DNA of 54,582 nt, taken from positions 1 to 54,582 of the forward strand of contig NZ_JAGEMN010000009.1 in assembly GCF_017921835.1 (NCBI RefSeq), in the 5' to 3' direction. Source of the stretch: Sporosarcina sp. 6E9. GTDB lineage: Bacteria > Bacillota > Bacilli > Bacillales_A > Planococcaceae. The translations under genes were made by a program, and so were the position numbers. Numbering within the stretch: the stretch's first letter is position 1; the number at the start of each line of letters is the position of its first letter. Below, one piece after another: positions 48,321 to 54,582 of the stretch. Below the pieces are notes generated by a model, which worked only from the letters and a program-made list of their open reading frames with translations, did not search any database and was not told where the DNA came from.

Positions 48321-49709
48321 ATGACACGACAAGTACCGGCCTTCACGGCTACCCCAATGACAAAAGATCAGTTTTTCACTGCCTACCAACAACTGGCATA
48401 TGAAAAGCAGGCGCACATCCTTCTGGAAAGTGGACGCGGCGGCAACTTGTCAATTGCTGGTATTAACCCATTAGCTACACTTCGGGCATTAGATGGTCAT
48501 CGATTAAAAATCACATGGCGTGATGGTGCCGAAGAAATTAAAGAAGGCGACCCACTGGAAGAACTTACTCAATTTGTTGCAGCTTATGAGGTGGATTTCA
48601 ATCCGGAGCTTCCTGAATTTCAAGGTGGTGTAGCTGGATTTATTAGTTATGACTACGTTCGAAGATATGAAAACATACCAAACGACACGATAGATGTTTT
48701 AAAAACACCAGATTTATTCTTTTATTTATTCGACGAGTGGGTAGTGTTTGATATCCATGCAGAAACTGCTTATTTCATTACACTTCCAGGTAGTGGAATA
48801 AATCCAGCAAATGTCGAGACAAAATGGGTGGAAGCAGCAAAAACTAAAGTTGAATTCGTGAAAACTGCTACGGAATCATCAGATGAACTTGAAGTATCCG
48901 TTACCGGACCACAATTTGAGAAAATGGTTGAAGATGTACAGGAATATATCGCAAAAGGTGAAGTCATTCAAGTAAACCTTTCTGTTAGGCAATCGAAACC
49001 ATTAACAACCCATCCGCTAGCCATGTATGAAGCGCTACGGTCAGTCAATCCATCTCCGTACATGGCCTCAATGGGTGCTCCTGAGTTTTCGGTTGTATCA
49101 AGTTCGCCGGAATTGCTACTGCAAAAACGTGGTAATGAATTAAATACGCGACCAATTGGCGGAACTAGACCTAGAGGCGTCACAGACGAAGAAGATAAAG
49201 CCTTCGAAAAAGATCTTTTATCGGATGAAAAAGAAAAAGGCGAACACATCATGCTAGTCGAGTTGGAAAAAGAAGACCTTGAACGAGTCTGTAAATCTAA
49301 AACGGTGGAAACCAACGAGTTCATGGTTGTTGAACGCTATTCACATGTCATGCACCTCGTATCGAATGTCCGTGGAGTAGTCGCTGACGACCTTTCAAAT
49401 GCCGATGTCGTAAAAGGGGTTTTTCCTGGTGGTACAATTACAGGTGCACCGAAACTACGTACAATGGAAATTATCGAAGAACTTGAGTCGGAGCGAAGAG
49501 GTTTATATACAGGAACAATCGGTTGGTTCGGTTTCAATGGAGATTTCGAATTGAACGTAGTTATTCGTACGGCATTTATTCAAGACGGAGTCGCACATAT
49601 TCAAGCGGGTGCCGGGTTAGTCGCCGATTCAATCCCGAAAAACGAATATATCGAGTCATTGGCAAAAGGAAAGGCGCTATGGCAAGCCAAAGCGATGGCG
49701 GAGAAATAA
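48321..49709 (+). CDS. pabB: Aminodeoxychorismate synthase component I
   Basis: Converts chorismate and ammonia to 4-amino-4-deoxychorismate, for folate. A chorismate-utilising enzyme of 462 residues with RPIGGTRPRG, VERYSHVMHLVSNVRG, FPGGTITGAPKLRTMEII and QAGAGLVADSIP. TrpE (anthranilate synthase I) is the close alternative; linkage to pabC, folP, folB and folK decides for PabB. The glutaminase partner pabA, which lies next in B. subtilis, is missing: pabC starts 14 bases on, and no amidotransferase domain is fused. A pabA/trpG gene elsewhere or free ammonia must serve. Confidence 0.94.
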   Translation: MTRQVPAFTATPMTKDQFFTAYQQLAYEKQAHILLESGRGGNLSIAGINPLATLRALDGHRLKITWRDGAEEIKEGDPLEELTQFVAAYEVDFNPELPEFQGGVAGFISYDYVRRYENIPNDTIDVLKTPDLFFYLFDEWVVFDIHAETAYFITLPGSGINPANVETKWVEAAKTKVEFVKTATESSDELEVSVTGPQFEKMVEDVQEYIAKGEVIQVNLSVRQSKPLTTHPLAMYEALRSVNPSPYMASMGAPEFSVVSSSPELLLQKRGNELNTRPIGGTRPRGVTDEEDKAFEKDLLSDEKEKGEHIMLVELEKEDLERVCKSKTVETNEFMVVERYSHVMHLVSNVRGVVADDLSNADVVKGVFPGGTITGAPKLRTMEIIEELESERRGLYTGTIGWFGFNGDFELNVVIRTAFIQDGVAHIQAGAGLVADSIPKNEYIESLAKGKALWQAKAMAEK

Positions 49710-49723
49710 AGGAGGTCTATTCG

Positions 49724-50575
49724 ATGTTGTGTTGGATGAACGGTGAATTTGTGAAAGCGAAAGATTTAAGGATTTCTCCGTTCGACCACGGATTTTTATA
49801 CGGCGTTGGATTTTTCGAAACGTTTCGTACCTATGACGAACACTTATTTTTATTTCAAGCCCATATGGATCGTCTAAAAACGGCGCTCTCCGAATACCGG
49901 ATTGCGATGCCGTATGAAAATGAAGATATAATAGACGCTGTTCGAAAACTAAATGATTCCGCGGGTACAGATGGCTATTTCCGTCTTAATGTATCGGCCG
50001 GGGTTCACGATATTGGCTTGGCGCCATCTTCTTATGAGACGCCGACCGTGATTTTATTCAGAAAAGAATTACCCGTCACTAACGCTGGTGCAGAAAAAGA
50101 GGGAATATGGCTTGATACAACTCGGAATGATCCGGAAAGTGCATTGCGCCACAAATCGCATAACTTTCTCAATAACGTCCGTGGAAGACTCGAGCTACCC
50201 TCGTTAAAAGAACACGAAGGTTTATTTCTTAACAAAGAAGGATTTGTCGCAGAAGGCGTGACGTCCAATGTGTTTTGGATAAAAGACGGAGAATTATTTA
50301 CACCTGCGATTGAAACGGGGATTTTACCCGGAACAACCCGAGCAATTGTCATGGAAATTGCGGAAATGGATGGAATGACTGTGAATGAAGGGTTTTACAC
50401 TCAAAAAGTCGTTGAAGCGGCGGACGAACTATTCGTCACGAATGCTATCCAAGAAATTGTGCCAATAGGAAGTATTGGTGAAATATCATTACCAGGAGCG
50501 ACTGGAGTTTATTATCAAAAACTGCACAACTTCTATAGAAAAGCCATTGAAGTTATGAAAGAAGGTACCAACTAA
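49724..50575 (+). CDS. pabC: Aminodeoxychorismate lyase
   Basis: Splits aminodeoxychorismate to p-aminobenzoate and pyruvate. A fold-type IV PLP enzyme of 283 residues with ISPFDHGFLYGVGFFETFRT at the N-terminus, the Lys in ALRHKSHNFLNNV near 145, EGVTSNVFWIKDG, and GILPGTTRA. ATG 49724 follows AAAGGAGGT at once after pabB. A longer reading from 49523 lies inside pabB in another frame and is rejected. D-amino-acid or branched-chain aminotransferases share the fold; the neighbours favour PabC. The stop overlaps folP by one base. Confidence 0.93.
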   Translation: MLCWMNGEFVKAKDLRISPFDHGFLYGVGFFETFRTYDEHLFLFQAHMDRLKTALSEYRIAMPYENEDIIDAVRKLNDSAGTDGYFRLNVSAGVHDIGLAPSSYETPTVILFRKELPVTNAGAEKEGIWLDTTRNDPESALRHKSHNFLNNVRGRLELPSLKEHEGLFLNKEGFVAEGVTSNVFWIKDGELFTPAIETGILPGTTRAIVMEIAEMDGMTVNEGFYTQKVVEAADELFVTNAIQEIVPIGSIGEISLPGATGVYYQKLHNFYRKAIEVMKEGTN

Positions 50576-51426
50576 TGGAATTAGCAAATGCGAAAGCAGT
50601 TTACCATTTCGGAGAGGTTGAATTTGACTTCCGGAAAGAAACGGTTGTCATGGGAATTTTAAACGTAACACCCGATTCGTTTTCTGACGGAGGAAAGTAC
50701 GGGCGAATTGATAGTGCCCTGAAACATGCGGAAGAAATGATACAAAACGGCGCAAAAATCATTGACATTGGTGGTGAATCAACGCGACCTGGACACGAAC
50801 CAGTTTCAATAGATGAGGAACTTGAACGTACTGTGCCGATTATCGAGGCAATCACTCGCGAGTTAAATTGCGCAGTTTCAATTGATACATATAAAGCGGC
50901 GGTTGCGGATGCGGCCCTAAAAGCGGGTGCGCACATTATTAATGATGTATGGGGTGCCAAACGCGAACCGGAAATTGCGAAGGTTGCTGCGCGTCATAAT
51001 TCACCAATCATATTAATGCACAATCGAGAACAAGTGGATTATGATGGCCCCTTAATGGATGAAGTAATTGCTGATTTGATTGATAGCATTGATATTGCAC
51101 TGAATGCAGGCGTCACTCAGGATAATATTTGGTTAGACCCTGGTATCGGATTCGCAAAAGATACGGAACAAAATATTGTGGTCATGCAAGGATTACAGAA
51201 AATCGCGGAATTAGGATATCCACAATTACTTGGAACTTCACGGAAGTCAATGATTGGCAATGTTTTAAATTTGCCGGTTGAAGAACGTCTTGAAGGAACG
51301 AGCGCAACGATTTGTTATGGGATTGAAAGAGGCTGTCACATCGTACGCGTTCATGATGTAAAAGAAATTGAACGTGCGGTTAAAATGATGGATGTATTAA
51401 CAGGTAAGTCTATATATAAGGGATAG
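50575..51426 (+). CDS. folP: Dihydropteroate synthase
   Basis: Joins p-aminobenzoate to the pterin diphosphate; the sulfonamide target (sul in B. subtilis). A TIM barrel of 283 residues with MGILNVTPDSFSDGGKY near residue 24, DIGGESTRPGHEP near 64, NDVWGAKR near 122, and a C-terminal IVRVHDV. It begins in TAATG overlap with pabC, indicating coupling. folB follows. Confidence 0.97.
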   Translation: MELANAKAVYHFGEVEFDFRKETVVMGILNVTPDSFSDGGKYGRIDSALKHAEEMIQNGAKIIDIGGESTRPGHEPVSIDEELERTVPIIEAITRELNCAVSIDTYKAAVADAALKAGAHIINDVWGAKREPEIAKVAARHNSPIILMHNREQVDYDGPLMDEVIADLIDSIDIALNAGVTQDNIWLDPGIGFAKDTEQNIVVMQGLQKIAELGYPQLLGTSRKSMIGNVLNLPVEERLEGTSATICYGIERGCHIVRVHDVKEIERAVKMMDVLTGKSIYKG

Positions 51427-51437
51427 GAGCATGCCAA

Positions 51438-51806
51438 TTGGATTATATTCATTTAAACGAAATGGAGTTTTACGGTTACCACGGTGCATTGCCGGAAGAG
51501 ACGAAGCTTGGTCAGCGTTTTCGTGCGACAGTATCACTTGCAACAAACCTTGAAGAAGCTGGGAAAACGGATGATCTTGATAAAACGGTAAATTACGCGG
51601 AAGTCTATGAGCTCTGTAAGGAAATCATTGAAGGGGCGCCTAAAAAGCTAATTGAAGCAGTCGCAGAGAAAATTGCTGGAGATTTACTAAGTCGTTATTC
51701 GACTAAAGTGACAGGAGTGCGTGTGGTTCTCATTAAACCAGATCCCCCAATCGCTGGACATTATATATCCGTTTCCGTAGATATTACACGGGGAGATTTC
51801 AAGTGA
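51438..51806 (+). CDS. folB: Dihydroneopterin aldolase
   Basis: Cleaves dihydroneopterin to 6-hydroxymethyl-dihydropterin and glycolaldehyde. It has 122 residues of the tunnel fold, with EMEFYGYHGALPEETKLGQRF at the start (here FYGYHGALPEE), the catalytic region DKTVNYAEVYEL, and VVLIKPDPPIAGHY. Start TTG 51438 lies 8 bases after TAGGAG; an ATG at 51431 is out of frame and too close. Its stop overlaps the folK GTG. Confidence 0.96.
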   Translation: MDYIHLNEMEFYGYHGALPEETKLGQRFRATVSLATNLEEAGKTDDLDKTVNYAEVYELCKEIIEGAPKKLIEAVAEKIAGDLLSRYSTKVTGVRVVLIKPDPPIAGHYISVSVDITRGDFK

Positions 51807-52312
51807 ACAGTGCATTCATCTCAATTGGATCGAATATCGGTGAGCGATTGCTTCATTTGAAAGACGCTGTGCGTGCACTTCATACGTATAATGAGGTGTC
51901 GGTTTTGTCGGTGTCATCTGTTTATGAAACAGCGCCTGTTGGATATACAGACCAAGATGACTTTTTAAATATAGTCATTGAAATTAGAACGTCGCTTGAC
52001 GCTTATAAATTGCTGGCGGTTTGTCAGGAAATCGAGCATGAATTAGGTCGCGTACGCACAGTGAGGTGGGGGCCGCGAATTGTAGACCTTGACATCTTGC
52101 TTTATAATAACGACAATATTAAAGCGGAGAACTTGATCATTCCACATCCGCGGATGTATGAGCGTGCATTCGTTCTTATACCACTTCTTGAAATTGCACC
52201 AGAAATTGTGCATCCGGTTACCGAACGATTTTATTCCGAAGAGGCGGCAGTTCGCGGTCGCGGTGTTTTACTTAAGCAGAAAGTTAATGGCGTCGAAGAC
52301 TTTATTCAATAA
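51803..52312 (+). CDS. folK: HPPK, 6-hydroxymethyl-dihydropterin pyrophosphokinase
   Basis: Transfers diphosphate from ATP to hydroxymethyl-dihydropterin, giving the FolP substrate. It has 169 residues, with SIGSNIGERLLHLKDAV, SSVYETAPVGYTDQDDFLN, and the HPPK signature VRWGPRIVDLDILLY near residue 90, then PHPRMYERAFVL. Start is GTG 51803, overlapping folB (GTGA). In B. subtilis yazB, dusB and lysS follow; here a dusB scrap begins right at the folK stop. Confidence 0.96.
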   Translation: MNSAFISIGSNIGERLLHLKDAVRALHTYNEVSVLSVSSVYETAPVGYTDQDDFLNIVIEIRTSLDAYKLLAVCQEIEHELGRVRTVRWGPRIVDLDILLYNNDNIKAENLIIPHPRMYERAFVLIPLLEIAPEIVHPVTERFYSEEAAVRGRGVLLKQKVNGVEDFIQ

Positions 52313-52371
52313 AAGAAATGCGTAAGCACGCCGCCTGGTATTTAAAAGGCATTCGAGGCAATGATGAAGCA
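52312..52371 (+). pseudogene. dusB: Remnant of dusB (tRNA-dihydrouridine synthase), C-terminal piece
   Basis: Translation from 52312 gives KEMRKHAAWYLKGIRGNDEA and then TGA. The stretch MRKHAAWYLKGIRGN is the typical C-terminal-domain block of DusB, which in B. subtilis lies between folK and lysS. Nothing else of DusB remains: the upstream bases are the end of folK. The following bases to about 52405 may hold a frame-shifted tail, which is uncertain. It has no start, ribosome site or domain and is taken as the leftover of a deletion. Confidence 0.8.
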
Positions 52372-52418
52372 TGAGCAGGCGGAACTTGCTGGAAGTGCTG
52401 TCTAATTCTAATGGTTTC

Positions 52419-52447
52419 GAGCTGCCGCGAATTGTGGTAGCTCTTTT
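52419..52447 (+). terminator. Terminator of the folate operon
   Basis: GAGCTGCCGC (52419-52428) pairs with GTGGTAGCTC (52434-52443) with two G-U, loop GAATT, then TTTT. Confidence 0.82.
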
Positions 52448-52460
52448 CTTTGTGTACAAT
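52432..52460 (+). promoter_or_regulatory. Probable sigma-A promoter of lysS
   Basis: TTGTGG (52432-52437), 17 bases, TACAAT (52455-52460) with a TG just upstream. The -35 lies in the right arm of the folate-operon terminator. Confidence 0.55.
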
Positions 52461-52490
52461 AGGTACATATTAAAAAATATACGATTTTAA

Positions 52491-54002
<1,512 letters not shown>

Positions 54003-54064
54003 CTTCATTAAAGGGTTAACTCTGTGTTAGATAGAAATCAATAATGTTCAGTGTACGGCTCCTG

Positions 54065-54124
54065 CCTACTTTGCTTTCTGCATTGCAAGCAAAGTAGGTA
54101 GAGGCATCTACGCTTAGTAGATTT
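54065..54124 (+). other. Paired hairpins downstream of lysS
   Basis: CCTACTTTGCTT (54065-54076) pairs perfectly with AAGCAAAGTAGG (54087-54098). A second hairpin, ATCTAC-GCTTA-GTAGAT (54106-54122), follows with TTGTTT. They may act together as a lysS terminator. Confidence 0.65.
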
Positions 54125-54144
54125 GTTTAAAATGGCCTCCATCG

Positions 54145-54179
54145 TGCGAAGCCATAACTAGTTGGTTTCGCATGTTTTT
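54145..54179 (+). terminator. Terminator upstream of the rrn promoters
   Basis: TGCGAAGCCA (54145-54154) pairs with TGGTTTCGCA (54163-54172) with one G-U, followed by T. With the preceding hairpins it insulates lysS from the rRNA operon; the 54003-54508 gap holds otherwise only rrn promoters and leader. Confidence 0.85.
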
Positions 54180-54211
54180 CCTGTTAGATGATAAAAAGTT
54201 TTAAAAAAGGG

Positions 54212-54240
54212 TTGCATTACTAAATGCATGGTGTTATAGT
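54212..54240 (+). promoter_or_regulatory. rrn promoter P1
   Basis: TTGCAT (54212-54217), 17 bases, TATAGT (54235-54240). Confidence 0.8.
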
Positions 54241-54296
54241 TATGAATGTCGCCAAAACGACCACATAAACGACGAAAAAGAAATTATAAATAGTTG

Positions 54297-54325
54297 TTGA
54301 CACGGTCGAATAAGTTTGGTACGAT
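54297..54325 (+). promoter_or_regulatory. rrn promoter P2
   Basis: TTGACA (54297-54302), 17 bases, TACGAT (54320-54325). It lies 85 bp after P1: tandem promoters are the rule for Bacillus rRNA operons. The leader block CTTGAAAACTGAACA near 54399-54413 is the usual rrn leader sequence, with the antitermination region. Confidence 0.87.
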
Positions 54326-54508
54326 ATAAGAGTTGCTGTCGAGAGATGGTGACGCAGAAGATAATATGTAAGCGAAATTCATGCTTATATAATGAACCTT
54401 GAAAACTGAACAGCAAAACGTCAAGATATAACGTTTCGTTAAATCGAAACAAAAGCGAATCTTCGGATTCGAAGTCAGCAAAATGAAACTCGAGCTATTC
54501 AAGTTTCT

Positions 54509-54582
54509 CTATTATGGAGAGTTTGATCCTGGCTCAGGACGAACGCTGGCGGCATGCCTAATACATGCAAGTCGAGCGAATG
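54509..54582 (+). rRNA. rrs: 16S ribosomal RNA, 5' part
   Basis: Begins about nine bases before the universal AGAGTTTGATCCTGGCTCAG block (54518-54537) and continues with GACGAACGCTGGCGGC. Cut by the window end. Confidence 0.97.

Noticed and set aside
48321..49709. trpE instead of pabB
   Set aside because: The fold is shared, but the gene lies in a folate operon in the same order as B. subtilis and no trp genes are near.
49523..49723. 67-residue N-terminal extension of PabC
   Set aside because: It is the out-of-frame reading of the end of pabB; the true ATG 49724 follows AAAGGAGGT.
54240..54502. Minus-strand ORFs in the rrn leader
   Set aside because: They cover the P2 promoter and the rRNA leader and have no ribosome sites.

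Overview
The window is a 54.6 kb chromosomal segment of a low-GC, endospore-forming Bacillota, most likely Bacillales of the Sporosarcina/Planococcaceae kind. This rests on gene order and sporulation genes (sspF, spoVG, fin, spoVT, yabP, yabQ, spoIIE), on Bacillus-type sigma-A, sigma-H and sigma-G promoters, and on many TTG starts. The genus is inference. The segment runs from the 5S gene that ends one rRNA operon (7-123) to the promoters and first bases of 16S of the next (54212-54582). It is therefore an inter-rrn segment matching the Bacillus subtilis yaaO-to-lysS region.

Layout. 494-7597: yaaO-like decarboxylase, tmk, darA, holB, ricT, yabA, trmN6, yazA, rsmI and convergent abrB. 7872-13782: metS, tatD, the cell-wall protein yabE, rnmV, rsmA. 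13829-25811: veg, sspF, ispE, purR, ridA, spoVG, glmU, prs, ctc, pth, fin, mfd, spoVT. 25858-30505: an iron-siderophore island breaks the conserved order. It holds fhuF- and fhuC-like genes on the minus strand, fhuD-like and a fused-permease fhuB-like gene on the plus strand, and Fur boxes between them. 30560-36891: a Spo0E-like peptide, yabM, mazG, rqcP, a TlpA/ResA-like thiol oxidoreductase, yabP, yabQ, divIC, yabR. 36892-37800: terminators, two minus-strand tRNA genes (Met, Glu) and four copies of an unidentified three-hairpin repeat. 37915-47131: spoIIE, tilS, hprT, ftsH, coaX, hslO, yacD. 47301-54002: cysK, the folate cluster pabB-pabC-folP-folB-folK, lysS.

The genes mostly serve core tasks: tRNA and rRNA modification and charging, replication (HolB, YabA), precursor supply (Tmk, Prs, GlmU, IspE, CoaX, CysK, folate), repair (Mfd), protein quality control (FtsH, HslO, RqcP, Pth), division (DivIC) and regulation of the transition to sporulation.

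Compared with B. subtilis several genes are absent from their usual places: yaaR, yabG, yabS/yabT, pabA and yazB/dusB. A short in-frame scrap of dusB survives downstream of folK. The most unusual signals are the roughly 116-bp three-hairpin repeats around the tRNA genes, whose paired stem positions change together; a 21-bp-phased array of CGACTAAA boxes upstream of yaaO; an extended hairpin where yaaR is missing; and the Fur-controlled island with an E. coli-style fused FhuB. No phage, insertion sequence or CRISPR array was seen.
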